Virus record (IMG/VR): IMGVR_UViG_3300031841_001076
Location: 1-31,049 of that record
Strand: one strand, 5' to 3'
Length of the DNA stretch: 31,049 nucleotides
Origin: a virus
In this document: positions 1 through 7,939 of the stretch, piece by piece
How the letters are laid out: every line of letters starts with the position of its first letter
Numbering within the stretch: the stretch's first letter is position 1
Translations under genes and position numbers: made by a program
Notes under the pieces: generated by a model
What the model saw: only the letters and a program-made list of their open reading frames with translations
Told to the model about the DNA's origin: nothing
Databases searched by the model: none

Positions 1-98
1 CTGATCCAATCCCTAGGGTCATGGAATCCTGCACTAATACCAGATATGCTTTTTGTCAATCCAGTTCTGAACTTTGTTAAGTCAAAAGGTTTTTGCAT
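1..98 (-). CDS. uvsX: Probable UvsX/RecA-like recombinase, N-terminus only (runs off the left edge)
   Basis: Only the first 32 codons are inside the window. The ATG at 98 is preceded by a strong Shine-Dalgarno (AAGGAGATATC) that overlaps the gp32 stop, so this start is convincing and the gene is co-transcribed with gp32. The visible protein starts MQKPFDLTKF and reaches a segment reading GFHDPRDWI. That resembles the stretch just before the RecA core in UvsX proteins of marine T4-like phages. The ATPase domain lies outside the window, so the call rests on a short N-terminal resemblance plus position directly after gp32, its partner in T4 recombination. Another replication or recombination protein is possible. 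Confidence 0.5.
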   Translation of the reverse strand, partial: MQKPFDLTKFRTGLTKSISGISAGFHDPRDWI

Positions 99-107
99 GA
101 TATCTCC

Positions 108-1130
108 TTATGATTGTCTGTTACGAATCATATTAAGAATGTCATCTGCTGACTTCTTGCCTGTGTCCTCTGCTGGAGCAGTTGCTACTGTTTCAGCCAC
201 TGGTGCTGGAGCAGGAGTTTCTACTGCTGGTGCAGTTGTTTCTGCTACTGCTGGTGCAGGTGCTGTTACAGGAGCCACACTCTCTGTTGCAGTTGCCTGT
301 ACAGTTTGAGCTGGTGCCACAGTTGATTGTGTCTGTGTTCCAACATCAAGTCCATAGGGTTTGTAAAAGTTACCCCATTTTGCTGGATCATACAGTTCTC
401 CATTTACACTTGCCTCAAACATTTCTGCAATCGCTTGTACACCTTCTGGTGTTGGTTTTGCAGGAAGGAAGTCGTTTAAGTTATACAAACCATGTGTATC
501 AATTGCCGCCAATTGTTCTTCTGTTAGAGCAGTTTCCTTTCTTGCCCATTTAGAAGTACTGTAGTCTGCATACTGTCCTTTTGTAGTTTTTGCTAATCTA
601 AAATCAGTACCTGCTACATAGTCTGTTGGAAGGTTTTCCATATCAGGATCCATGAGTGCTGATTTGATTATATTAAATATTTGCGGTCCAATTACAAAAC
701 GTCTGATTGGATTTTCAGGTGCCTCTTCATTTAGTGGATTTTCATTAACAAATCCCTGGAAGATGTAACTTCTTTTTTTCCAATATTTTCGTCCCATATC
801 CTCTAATGAAGGATCTTTAAACCAAGGTCTTACCTCAGTTAGTACTGGACATGTTTCACCAGCAAACATTTCCATACAAGGAACTTGTACTGTTGTTGGC
901 TTTTGTTCGCCTCCAACAATTCCTGGGAATGTTAATCTGATCATTTGTCGTTCAACCCAAAAGAACGTGTTATTTGGATCTGAGTCAGGCAAGAACCTTA
1001 ATACGGTGCTTGTGCCTTCATCGATGTTCCAAAACGGGTATATTGCTTTATCGCCTTGAGCGGGGGAACTACTGCCTGGTTTAGATTCCATTGATTGTAG
1101 TTTTGCTCTGATTTCTTGTAAAGATGCCAT
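108..1130 (-). CDS. gp32: gp32-like single-stranded DNA-binding protein
   Basis: The protein has 340 residues and corresponds to T4 gp32, which coats ssDNA during replication, recombination and repair. The start at 1130 is chosen over an upstream in-frame ATG at 1187 because AGGAGA lies just before it and the protein then begins MASLQEIRAKL, like the basic N-terminal B domain used for cooperativity. The OB-fold core covers about residues 30-215 and contains the pair C85 and C94-P95. T4 gp32 binds zinc through one His and three Cys; only two Cys are visible here, so that zinc site looks reduced or lost. Residues 230-315 are an Ala/Pro/Thr/Val-rich linker. The C-terminus (ADDILNMIRNRQS) is less acidic than in T4. 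A consensus sigma70 promoter at 1198-1226 and a late octamer at 1279-1286 suggest both early and late expression. Confidence 0.9.
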   Translation of the reverse strand: MASLQEIRAKLQSMESKPGSSSPAQGDKAIYPFWNIDEGTSTVLRFLPDSDPNNTFFWVERQMIRLTFPGIVGGEQKPTTVQVPCMEMFAGETCPVLTEVRPWFKDPSLEDMGRKYWKKRSYIFQGFVNENPLNEEAPENPIRRFVIGPQIFNIIKSALMDPDMENLPTDYVAGTDFRLAKTTKGQYADYSTSKWARKETALTEEQLAAIDTHGLYNLNDFLPAKPTPEGVQAIAEMFEASVNGELYDPAKWGNFYKPYGLDVGTQTQSTVAPAQTVQATATESVAPVTAPAPAVAETTAPAVETPAPAPVAETVATAPAEDTGKKSADDILNMIRNRQS

Positions 1131-1197
1131 AATGTTTTCTCCTTTTATGTGCCATGTTTCGCCGTACCTTCTGTGTTTAGGGTACAACTCTTTTTAT

Positions 1198-1226
1198 ATT
1201 ATAATGCCTTGATGTAAAAAAGTCAA
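1198..1226 (-). promoter_or_regulatory. Sigma70-type early promoter of gp32
   Basis: Read on the minus strand, TTGACT (1226-1221) and TATAAT (1203-1198) are separated by 17 bases, close to the consensus for the host housekeeping sigma factor. Transcription would start near 1190 and give a leader of about 60 nt. That leader carries a possible 5-bp hairpin, GTACC/GGTAC (1164-1185), upstream of the Shine-Dalgarno. Confidence 0.85.
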
Positions 1227-1278
1227 GTACTTTCTTACAACTATTGGAAATTAAATTACTTTATTTTTCCAACAAATT

Positions 1279-1286
1279 TATTTATC
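1279..1286 (-). promoter_or_regulatory. Candidate late promoter octamer upstream of gp32
   Basis: GATAAATA on the minus strand matches the late octamer found in front of the structural genes. It lies about 150 bases before the gp32 start and could give late gp32 transcription. It is far from the gene and the region is AT-rich, so a chance match is possible. Confidence 0.4.
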
Positions 1287-1300
1287 TGTAAACTAATATT

Positions 1301-3295
1301 CTAGTCTACAAAACGGTCTAAAAATGCTTCATATGACTCTGTAGCAGTCATTGGAACACTTTGTACATTGTGCTGACCTGCACTTAACAAACAACTTTTA
1401 ATTGCGCCATACTCGAATTGGCTAAGTTGTTCACCAGCATTAAGTCTACCACTAATGCTATGTAAGTAATTGCCTAAAGTTTCATCTTTAGCAGAATATC
1501 CTAGTTTACTAACCTGATGTCCAAGTTGTTGATTAAGAGATTCAAATTCTAAAAGATCATCTTCTTTAAGTAATTCTGATATATTATTAAAACTTTCTGA
1601 CTCAATTGCTGTAATAATTTTGTTTTCAAAACTATTTTTTCTACTTGCACTGGCTTTTAAACTATCCATTACATTTGCAACTTTATCGTCAAAATGTGTT
1701 TCAGTAAATTTGCTTTCTAAATCTAAGTCGTCTTGTAGTAATTCTACATTGTTATATGCTTTAACACTTTCTACTGCGTTAGCATATGATTTAACACCAC
1801 TTAGTCTAGTAAAACTTGTTTTAATTGTATTAATGTTTTCCATTGCCATAGTAACAAACTCTTCATTTGTTTCATTTACTAATTTTGCCTTTCTAACATA
1901 GTTTACAAATTCTTTTAATTTTTTAAACTCTCTTGACATTTCAGTAATTGCTTCACCTATTTCGTCAAAAGTTTCTCCGCCATTATGCAAATGTCTTGCC
2001 ATTGCTCTTGCGGCTGACAGATTGTTTTCTGCCATCTTAAATTTTTCTTCTCCACGTTGTATTAGGATACTGTGAATGTTTCTGCTTCTAGCACCACGTA
2101 CTTCTTCGTTTACATCTTTATTATGTCTAACAATTATTTTAACATTGTCTGCTAGTGGTTGATAACTGGATTTTCTGCTACCAGTCATTTTGCCTAAACT
2201 TGCTTCGTTGATATTGTCCATAATGGAAGTATTATAAGGTTCTTTATCTTGAACTTGGTCTAATACTAACTTTCTGGTACCGCCTTCTACAGACATACCC
2301 ATTTGTGCCAATTTATCTGTATAAGTTTTTAATACTTCTTGATAATGCATTCCGTTCTTATCTGCTAAATTTTGTGCTGTATAACCGCCTGTGCCTTGAT
2401 CGCCTCTCATTTGGATTATTGCATTTTTAAATAATTCAAATGCATCATTGGAATCCATTCCAGGTCTTATAGATTTCCATTGGAAGTTTCCAAAGTCTTT
2501 CATAGCCCAAGGTATTCCTGTTACTGCTTCTGGTAAAACTGATTTTGCCCATTCAACAAGTGCATCAAAATCATTAATATTAACTTCATCGAAATTTCTC
2601 ATATCTCTATCGTCTGTAGGCACTCTATCCAATATACCAGGTTGCATACGATCATCTGCCGCTCTTGTATTAGCAAGAGATATAAATGCTTTTGCGACTG
2701 CCTGGTTTATATCAGGTCCTATTTCTGGTCTGGCTGGACTAGCCTTTTCTGACTGCCATGCCCTTCTAAATACATCCTTAATAGTTGGGAACATTTTCTG
2801 GTGTACTGTTACTAAGTTAGCCATAACGTTAGCATAATCTTTCATATCTTGTTGAGAAAGAGTTTGGTCTGGACTTACTTCTTCGCCTGGCTGTCTAACC
2901 TCATTAACTTCTAATCCTGCAAGTTTTTTTAAAATATTCATATCTTCTGACATCTGAAATTCCTCTTTACTTTTTTTAGCAACATCTACTTTTTCACCTT
3001 TGGGTTTAATCTGTTTATCAAATACAGAATAGTCAAAATCTAACAAATAATCTTGTGCTAGTTCTTTTAACATGGGTCTAATCTTTTCTATACTTTCACC
3101 TGGAGTACCTGTTTTTAAACTTAAATGTTTTTCTAGTGGGTCAAGTCTAACTAATATGTTAGGGGACTCCACAGCAAAACGTGTTGCCTCCATAGGGTCA
3201 ATAACCAAATCTCCTTCTTTATTGTAACTGCTGACTTCGTATCCAAAGCCTTTTAGCAAGTTAAAGGTTTTTTCTGCTACTAATTTAATGTTCAT
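1301..3295 (-). CDS. Large protein of unknown function, late-expressed
   Basis: This 664-residue protein has no catalytic motif or domain that I recognise. The N-terminal 90 residues look like a compact alpha/beta unit. A charged, mostly helical body follows. Around residues 375-450 is a basic stretch rich in Arg and His (segments such as MTGSRKSSYQPL, VRGARSRNIHS, IQRGEEKFKMAENN). The last 200 residues are helical and acidic. The basic middle part gives an impression of a conserved phage protein. The start at 3295 is fixed by a late promoter octamer exactly 5 nt before the ATG, and no Shine-Dalgarno can fit. Position after the terminase genes and late control suggest a virion or assembly role, but this is inference. 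Confidence 0.75.
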   Translation of the reverse strand: MNIKLVAEKTFNLLKGFGYEVSSYNKEGDLVIDPMEATRFAVESPNILVRLDPLEKHLSLKTGTPGESIEKIRPMLKELAQDYLLDFDYSVFDKQIKPKGEKVDVAKKSKEEFQMSEDMNILKKLAGLEVNEVRQPGEEVSPDQTLSQQDMKDYANVMANLVTVHQKMFPTIKDVFRRAWQSEKASPARPEIGPDINQAVAKAFISLANTRAADDRMQPGILDRVPTDDRDMRNFDEVNINDFDALVEWAKSVLPEAVTGIPWAMKDFGNFQWKSIRPGMDSNDAFELFKNAIIQMRGDQGTGGYTAQNLADKNGMHYQEVLKTYTDKLAQMGMSVEGGTRKLVLDQVQDKEPYNTSIMDNINEASLGKMTGSRKSSYQPLADNVKIIVRHNKDVNEEVRGARSRNIHSILIQRGEEKFKMAENNLSAARAMARHLHNGGETFDEIGEAITEMSREFKKLKEFVNYVRKAKLVNETNEEFVTMAMENINTIKTSFTRLSGVKSYANAVESVKAYNNVELLQDDLDLESKFTETHFDDKVANVMDSLKASASRKNSFENKIITAIESESFNNISELLKEDDLLEFESLNQQLGHQVSKLGYSAKDETLGNYLHSISGRLNAGEQLSQFEYGAIKSCLLSAGQHNVQSVPMTATESYEAFLDRFVD

Positions 3296-3300
3296 ACGTC

Positions 3301-3308
3301 TATTTATC
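3301..3308 (-). promoter_or_regulatory. Late promoter octamer, 5 nt before an ATG
   Basis: GATAAATA on the minus strand, followed by GACGT and then the ATG of the 664-codon gene. If initiation follows T4 late-promoter spacing, the transcript would start at or next to the ATG. Confidence 0.8.
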
Positions 3309-3313
3309 TGATC

Positions 3314-3979
3314 TTACACTCTTACTGAAAGGTTGCTTAATACTTTTTGAACATTTTCCACTGTTGTTTCAACATTAATTACAATCCAATAACTCTGCAT
3401 ATCACCAGCATTAAACAAATAATGGGCCTTAGTGGTGTCTGTAAAGTAAACAAATCCGGTATCCCAATGTGTAATATCACCGTCTATCACAAAATTAAAG
3501 TATGGTGGATTAACATATTGTAAGGGTACAATAAGCCTAAAACTGTCAACGAAGGGTATTTTATGATCTCTATGAGGGGGGAAATACCCACCTGGGTCTA
3601 GTCTTAAAATATGTGATCTAAAAATACTATCACCAAATACATCTAAAATTTCTTTTAAGGGCGGATATTCTGCTACAGGTGTTCTCACACTAAAATCTTT
3701 TTCGTCATAATGTGTATTATTTTCCTGATTGTATTCTCTTAAACTATCAAGATCTGGTATGCCACTAACTCCACCATCTAAACTTGTAATACTAAGGCCA
3801 TACCTTTGTACTTGTTTTCTAGGATTATATTTCACAAATTTAAATTTACTGTATACCCAATCTAAGAAATCATCAGGGTCTAAATAGTAATTTGTTTTGC
3901 ATTGTTTTCCGTACAATGCTAAAGAATTTAATGCTGTAGTGTCTAGCAATAATTCGTTTACTGTTTTCTTCTTTTCCAT
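3314..3979 (-). CDS. 2-oxoglutarate/Fe(II) oxygenase-like protein (Asp/Asn hydroxylase-like fold)
   Basis: The 221-residue protein has an HxD pair at H136/D138 (PPHRDH) and a second histidine at H186 in KAHYLFN, arranged as in double-stranded beta-helix Fe(II) dioxygenases. The intervening strands (FRLIVPLQYV, then FNFVIDGD) fit that fold. The Arg usually found about 10 residues after the last His, which binds 2-oxoglutarate, is not visible; R148 may replace it, or the enzyme may be divergent. The gene is linked to gp17 by a TAATG stop/start overlap at 3979-3981, so it is translated with the terminase. The substrate cannot be read. Such genes are known in marine T4-like phages. Confidence 0.65.
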   Translation of the reverse strand: MEKKKTVNELLLDTTALNSLALYGKQCKTNYYLDPDDFLDWVYSKFKFVKYNPRKQVQRYGLSITSLDGGVSGIPDLDSLREYNQENNTHYDEKDFSVRTPVAEYPPLKEILDVFGDSIFRSHILRLDPGGYFPPHRDHKIPFVDSFRLIVPLQYVNPPYFNFVIDGDITHWDTGFVYFTDTTKAHYLFNAGDMQSYWIVINVETTVENVQKVLSNLSVRV

Positions 3980-5577
3980 TATAAAAGACCAATAGGCATT
4001 GGGTAATCTGTATCGTCTTCATATCCATTAGGGTCATTAGGATCTACACTTAAACTGCTATTAACTGCGTTGTATACATCGTCTTCAAACTGACTTATAT
4101 ACTCTGTCATTCTAATTGCTATAACTAATGCCATTACTAAATCATCTGTAGCACCTGGTTTTGCTTTAAAACTATTACCTGAGCTTACAAAGTTTTTTAA
4201 TTCACTTATAAGAGCTTTGCTTTTTAAATGTAACTTACCACTCTCAACTAATCTTTTTAATTGCAAACAGGCTTCCATTTTATTTTTGTGTGTGGTATGA
4301 TATCCTTTTCTGCCTTTTTTACCTTGTATACGTTTAGGCTCATGTAAAAAATCTCCTGGAAATGTTTCTTCTCCTGTGTCTCTGATAACCACAAGAGCCG
4401 CCTCACCAATAGTATTATTTTCCACTGTCCAATAAATTTGAGACAAGTTATTTGTTTGTTCTCTTATGTAATGCATTATTTCCAACATTACTTTAATTTG
4501 TTTTTCTACAGGAGACTTGTTATGATACCATTCTGCCACTTGTTCCATACTGGGTACTTCTAATACTTGTATTGCTGAATTATCTCCACCTGTGCCACTA
4601 CTAGGATCTAACGTAACTAAATATGTGCTGTCGTGTGTTGGTTGTTTATACCAACGTACATTGCCCATTTTTATTTTAGGCTCTACACCTTCCATATCAA
4701 CTAATTTTAGTGGGTCTATAAGTGTTTCATCATATATAATAAATTCACATTCGTGTTCACGCCTAAATCTTTCTTCACCTATTCTACCACGTTCTTCCGT
4801 CGCCCATGTGGCATCTCTATCAGGATGTTGATTCCAGGTTGCTAACATTGGTTTAAATCCGTTAACACCTAGTTCTTGTTCGTTGCCATGATCATCAAAT
4901 AGTTTATTTGCTTGACCCCAAATAGTTGCAAAAGTATCCTCATCACTGTTAGGTGTACTTGTAATTATACATTTACCACCTGTTGCTAGTGTAGGTGATA
5001 GTGAAGTCCAAAATTCACTTGCTATTCTGGGAGGTACAAATGCAAACTCGTCTAAGTATACTAACGTAAGCGACATACCCCTACCAGTGTTTTCTGTAGT
5101 GGTACTTGCTACTATTCTGCTACCATTATCAAAACTTATACTACCTTTGTTATATTCTGTAACACCTGCTCTGATATGATCAGGCACACTTTCGTATGCA
5201 TACCTAATACGTTGCATAATTTCCTGGGCACCTGCTTGTTTGTGAGCCGCAACCAATATTGTACTATCTGGTTGAAACATTGCATACCATAATAAATATC
5301 CTGCCGCCACAGTAGTTTTACCCATCTGTCTGCCCAGCATATTAATACTGTATCTGTAATTATTGTAATTGTGAATTAGTTCTAACTGATAACTAAATGG
5401 CTCGAAATCTATGCCACCTTTTGTAGGATGTTGTATTTTAACATGATTTGTCATAAAATACAGAGGACCTGTCTCTGCATTTGCACAGTTTTTAAAATCT
5501 TGTATAGTATCTGATGTATAGGCCGTTTTACTGTAGCCTTGTTTAACCAGACTGGTATCTGCTGTTCCTCTTGCCAT
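3979..5577 (-). CDS. gp17: Terminase large subunit (DNA packaging ATPase/nuclease)
   Basis: This 532-residue protein powers genome packaging through the portal and cuts the concatemer. The ATPase domain has a Walker A at about residues 81-88 (LGRQMGKT), a Walker B at 172-177 (LVYLDE) and a coupling motif STPN at 207-210. The nuclease domain has the RNase H-like acidic residues D324 (TLDPSSG), E386 (TVENN) and D478/D479 (GATDD), matching T4 gp17 D401, E458 and D542 in order and context. Length is a little shorter than T4 gp17 (610). The ATG at 5577 lies 5 nt after a CATAAATA late octamer, leaving no room for a Shine-Dalgarno. Its 3' end overlaps the oxygenase-like gene. Confidence 0.97.
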   Translation of the reverse strand: MARGTADTSLVKQGYSKTAYTSDTIQDFKNCANAETGPLYFMTNHVKIQHPTKGGIDFEPFSYQLELIHNYNNYRYSINMLGRQMGKTTVAAGYLLWYAMFQPDSTILVAAHKQAGAQEIMQRIRYAYESVPDHIRAGVTEYNKGSISFDNGSRIVASTTTENTGRGMSLTLVYLDEFAFVPPRIASEFWTSLSPTLATGGKCIITSTPNSDEDTFATIWGQANKLFDDHGNEQELGVNGFKPMLATWNQHPDRDATWATEERGRIGEERFRREHECEFIIYDETLIDPLKLVDMEGVEPKIKMGNVRWYKQPTHDSTYLVTLDPSSGTGGDNSAIQVLEVPSMEQVAEWYHNKSPVEKQIKVMLEIMHYIREQTNNLSQIYWTVENNTIGEAALVVIRDTGEETFPGDFLHEPKRIQGKKGRKGYHTTHKNKMEACLQLKRLVESGKLHLKSKALISELKNFVSSGNSFKAKPGATDDLVMALVIAIRMTEYISQFEDDVYNAVNSSLSVDPNDPNGYEDDTDYPMPIGLL

Positions 5578-5582
5578 ACTAC

Positions 5583-5590
5583 TATTTATG
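5583..5590 (-). promoter_or_regulatory. Late promoter octamer of gp17, 5 nt before the ATG
   Basis: CATAAATA on the minus strand, then GTAGT and the ATG of the large terminase gene. It lies in the 24-base gap after the 465-codon gene. Confidence 0.85.
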
Positions 5591-5601
5591 TAGGCTAGGG
5601 T

Positions 5602-6999
5602 TTAGGATATGCTTTTTTTAAGTTTGTCTTTGAGGTAATTTACTAGAACTTCTTTGTCTGTGGAGTAAGAAGCATCTTTTGGAGACAATACCATTACTTT
5701 ATCATCTTTAGGTAAGTCACCAGGTTTGCCACCACAATGAGGACATTCTGGACCGCAACCACATTCGCCGTCTACTACTTCGTTACCACAACAATCACAT
5801 GTTTCGCCATCTTCAACATGATCTTTTTCTATGTCGTCATGACCTTCATGATCATTGTCTTCTTTATCTGAATCTGGTTCATCTTTATACATGTCTTGTG
5901 GTAAAGTAAGTCCTGCAAGTTTAAGTACTTTTGCAAGTTCTTGCATATCTTCGCCACTTGCTTCTATACTTACTGAACCTTTATCTGTGCTTTTGTCTTG
6001 TCTAAAAGTAACTGTACCACTTGTTTCTTGGTCATCTGTTTTAATCTGCACAGGTGCAACTATTTCTGGTTGACCATATGCATCACTCATTGCTTCTACA
6101 ATTTCAGATAGACGTTTTAATTCATCTTTACCTTGTAACTCAACTGATTCTTTTTTATTCATATTACCGTCCTTGTTAATTGCATCTGCTTTATCTTGTT
6201 TTATTAATTTGCTTACTTCTTGTTGCTCTTCTCCAGATACTGTTGGTAGATTATTATCTACCCCATATTGCTTAATCTCTTCTGTTGAAGGGTCTGGAAT
6301 ATTTTCGGGGGATACTTCTTGTCCGTTGCTACTAGTTGCGTCTGCATTACCAACTGCGTCATCAGTACCTCGTGAAAGAGCTTTTTGTAAAGCCATTATT
6401 TGGTTATAACCTGTGAAACCTGATTTTAGAATAGAAACATATGGTGCTAAGAAAATTTTCAATGCAGGCATAAATCTTTTGTTTATACCTCTTTCATTTT
6501 GTATTTGTCTTAATGCCTGTCTCATCAAATTAACTAATGTATCATCTCCCATTACATTTGATAAAACGTTAATAGGTATTTCACCTGTTACTGTTTCTGG
6601 CTGTGCGTATGCTCCTTTAAATGCTGTACCAGTATCTACAGCATTATCTACAGCATTATCTACAGCAGTTTGATCAACAAATTCATTAAAATTAACATCT
6701 TTACTTTGTTGTAGTAATGAGGGATCAGGTTGCATATTAGGATTGCTTTGAAGCATTTCTTTCCTTGCTTTCTCAACCATAGAAGCAAATGTAGAAGCCA
6801 TTGAAAATTTATCTGATGCCATAAAGTCAAATAAGTCTAATTGCTTAGAGACATTTTTTGATGCTACATCAGTTCTTTTAGATATGTTATCATGCGATCT
6901 TTGTGCCACTTGAGCATTCTGACCTGTTGCTTTTGCAACTCTCATAGATTGGCTACTAGGAGCCTCCTCTATGCTGTTCAACATATCTCTAAGATTCAT
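5602..6999 (-). CDS. Unknown acidic protein with a C-terminal Cys-rich cluster
   Basis: The 465-residue protein is not recognised. It is largely helical and acidic, with Gln/Asn/Asp-rich segments that look disordered (about residues 85-120 and 215-275). Residues near 110-120 contain a short AVDN repeat made by a 12-bp tandem repeat in the DNA. Near the C-terminus (about 400-425) there are nine cysteines in CDCCGNE, GECGCGPEC and CPHCGG, which could hold one or two zinc ions. It starts through a TAATG overlap with the upstream 232-codon gene at 6999 and sits directly before gp17, so a packaging or head role is plausible but unproven. Confidence 0.75.
   Translation of the reverse strand: MNLRDMLNSIEEAPSSQSMRVAKATGQNAQVAQRSHDNISKRTDVASKNVSKQLDLFDFMASDKFSMASTFASMVEKARKEMLQSNPNMQPDPSLLQQSKDVNFNEFVDQTAVDNAVDNAVDTGTAFKGAYAQPETVTGEIPINVLSNVMGDDTLVNLMRQALRQIQNERGINKRFMPALKIFLAPYVSILKSGFTGYNQIMALQKALSRGTDDAVGNADATSSNGQEVSPENIPDPSTEEIKQYGVDNNLPTVSGEEQQEVSKLIKQDKADAINKDGNMNKKESVELQGKDELKRLSEIVEAMSDAYGQPEIVAPVQIKTDDQETSGTVTFRQDKSTDKGSVSIEASGEDMQELAKVLKLAGLTLPQDMYKDEPDSDKEDNDHEGHDDIEKDHVEDGETCDCCGNEVVDGECGCGPECPHCGGKPGDLPKDDKVMVLSPKDASYSTDKEVLVNYLKDKLKKSIS
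6634..6669. repeat. 12-bp tandem repeat, three copies, in a coding region
   Basis: ATCTACAGCATT occurs at 6634-6645 and 6646-6657, and a third copy with one mismatch at 6658-6669. It encodes an in-frame repeat of Ala-Val-Asp-Asn in the 465-residue protein. Because the unit is a multiple of three, slippage would change protein length without a frameshift. Confidence 0.9.
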
Positions 7000-7697
7000 T
7001 AGACAATACCTTTAAGCGATTGACTATGATTAGCAACTTGCTTCTGACTCTCTGTTCCTCTACCCATGTTAGGTAATCCGTGAATTTGAGCGCCAAGTTC
7101 TTCTAAATCTTTGCCCATTAATTGATCTTTGCTTGGATAATTACTAAAATATGAAGCACCTTTCTCTGCTTTAATTTCTTCTAAAGCCTTTAAGAATTCT
7201 TTATTATACTCTTCACCAAAATGTGATTTTGCAAAATCTACTTCTTCATTTTGCTTTTCGTAATGTGCTTGATCTTCATCATTAAGTACTGCATCTTCTT
7301 CACTAACTTGTCTGTCAATATCTGCTTTTGCTTTCTCTTCTGCCATTTCTGACTCTATTCTTCTAGGGTCTTTGACATTATATGCTAATACTCTTTCATG
7401 ATCTAAACCTAAATTTACAGCACACCATACTTCAAGTATTCTTTCGTTGACTGGGTATTTAAGTATAACATCTGTACTGCATACTTCTGATGTACACTGA
7501 GTACCTTTTACTCTGTAAAACTCAATTGGATTTTCTTCAATTGGTGTTCTTTTAAAAGGTGTTGCACTAACTAGATTGTATTTTGCTAGACATTTTTCCA
7601 GCATGTCCATATGTTCAGAACCACAGTCTGCGGCAAATTTAATTCTGTAGCCGTGTTCTTTGTTTAATGACTCTGCTATATAATTTTTAAGTTCCAT
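6999..7697 (-). CDS. Unknown protein in the packaging/head gene block
   Basis: The 232-residue protein is not recognised. Residues 1-110 look like a folded alpha/beta domain with several cysteines (KCLAKYN, GTQCTSEVCSTD, EVWCAVN). A highly charged helical middle (about 110-180) and a polar tail follow. The ATG at 7697 has a GGAG Shine-Dalgarno at about 7706-7711 and a late octamer at 7722-7729, so this gene has a proper leader. Its stop overlaps the next start (TAATG at 6999-7001), making a 232-codon/465-codon pair upstream of gp17. It probably belongs to the late assembly programme. Confidence 0.75.
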   Translation of the reverse strand: MELKNYIAESLNKEHGYRIKFAADCGSEHMDMLEKCLAKYNLVSATPFKRTPIEENPIEFYRVKGTQCTSEVCSTDVILKYPVNERILEVWCAVNLGLDHERVLAYNVKDPRRIESEMAEEKAKADIDRQVSEEDAVLNDEDQAHYEKQNEEVDFAKSHFGEEYNKEFLKALEEIKAEKGASYFSNYPSKDQLMGKDLEELGAQIHGLPNMGRGTESQKQVANHSQSLKGIV

Positions 7698-7721
7698 AAT
7701 TAATAACTCCGTTATAACACT

Positions 7722-7729
7722 TATTTATC
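7722..7729 (-). promoter_or_regulatory. Late promoter octamer with a conventional leader
   Basis: GATAAATA on the minus strand lies 24 nt before the ATG of the 232-codon gene, with a GGAG Shine-Dalgarno in between. It contrasts with the 5-nt spacing seen at many other late genes here. Confidence 0.75.
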
Positions 7730-7746
7730 ACTTTTTGATTTTTTCT

Positions 7747-7754
7747 GCTAAATA
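7747..7754 (+). promoter_or_regulatory. Late promoter octamer of the 59-codon gene, 5 nt before the ATG
   Basis: GCTAAATA on the plus strand, followed by AAAAC and an ATG. It lies back to back with the minus-strand late promoter at 7722-7729, so the two form a divergent promoter pair. Confidence 0.6.
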
Positions 7755-7759
7755 AAAAC

Positions 7760-7939
7760 ATGACTACATATACAAACACAGATAAAGAGCAAAAAATTTT
7801 AGTAAGAGAACCACAAAATCCTGCTGAGGGTGAGTATACATTAGACAATTTTGGTAATTTGGTAGTTTTTAAAAAAGGTAAATGGGTAGATATGACAAAA
7901 TTAACTGTCTCCACTTCCGCCTTTTATGATTTTGAGTAA
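7760..7939 (+). CDS. Small plus-strand protein (59 aa), convergent with gp16
   Basis: An ATG at 7760 opens a 59-codon frame ending with TAA at 7937-7939. The product starts MTTYTNTDKEQK, is polar, and contains a stretch reading GEYTLDNFGNLVVF then KKGKWVDM. That has the same flavour as the G-x-Y/W ... L-x-x-x-x-G-x-W-V units in the sheath, gp14-like and gp15-like proteins of this phage. The frame has a late octamer at exactly the 5-nt spacing used elsewhere and fills an otherwise empty 203-base gap. Its last 39 bases overlap the 3' end of gp16 on the other strand. It is probably real; the function is unknown, perhaps a small virion or decoration protein. Confidence 0.6.
   Translation: MTTYTNTDKEQKILVREPQNPAEGEYTLDNFGNLVVFKKGKWVDMTKLTVSTSAFYDFE

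Noticed and set aside
182-553. Open frame of 123 codons on the plus strand, Leu/Val-rich
   Set aside because: It is the antisense of the Ala/Pro-rich gp32 linker and core; composition is a by-product of that coding sequence and no start signal is present. Other plus-strand frames inside minus-strand genes were dropped for the same reason.
1131-1187. N-terminal extension of gp32 from the in-frame ATG at 1187
   Set aside because: The extra 19 residues do not resemble gp32, and the ATG at 1130 has a strong Shine-Dalgarno and the expected N-terminus.
1244-1272. Inverted repeat TTGGAAA/TTTCCAA downstream of the 664-codon gene
   Set aside because: The stem is AT-rich with a 15-nt loop and no T run follows on the minus strand, so I do not call it a terminator.
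7687-7914. Minus-strand open frame of 75 codons between gp16 and the 232-codon gene
   Set aside because: It is antisense to the 59-codon plus-strand frame, which has the better promoter spacing and protein-like sequence. The minus frame lacks a Shine-Dalgarno or octamer at its start.
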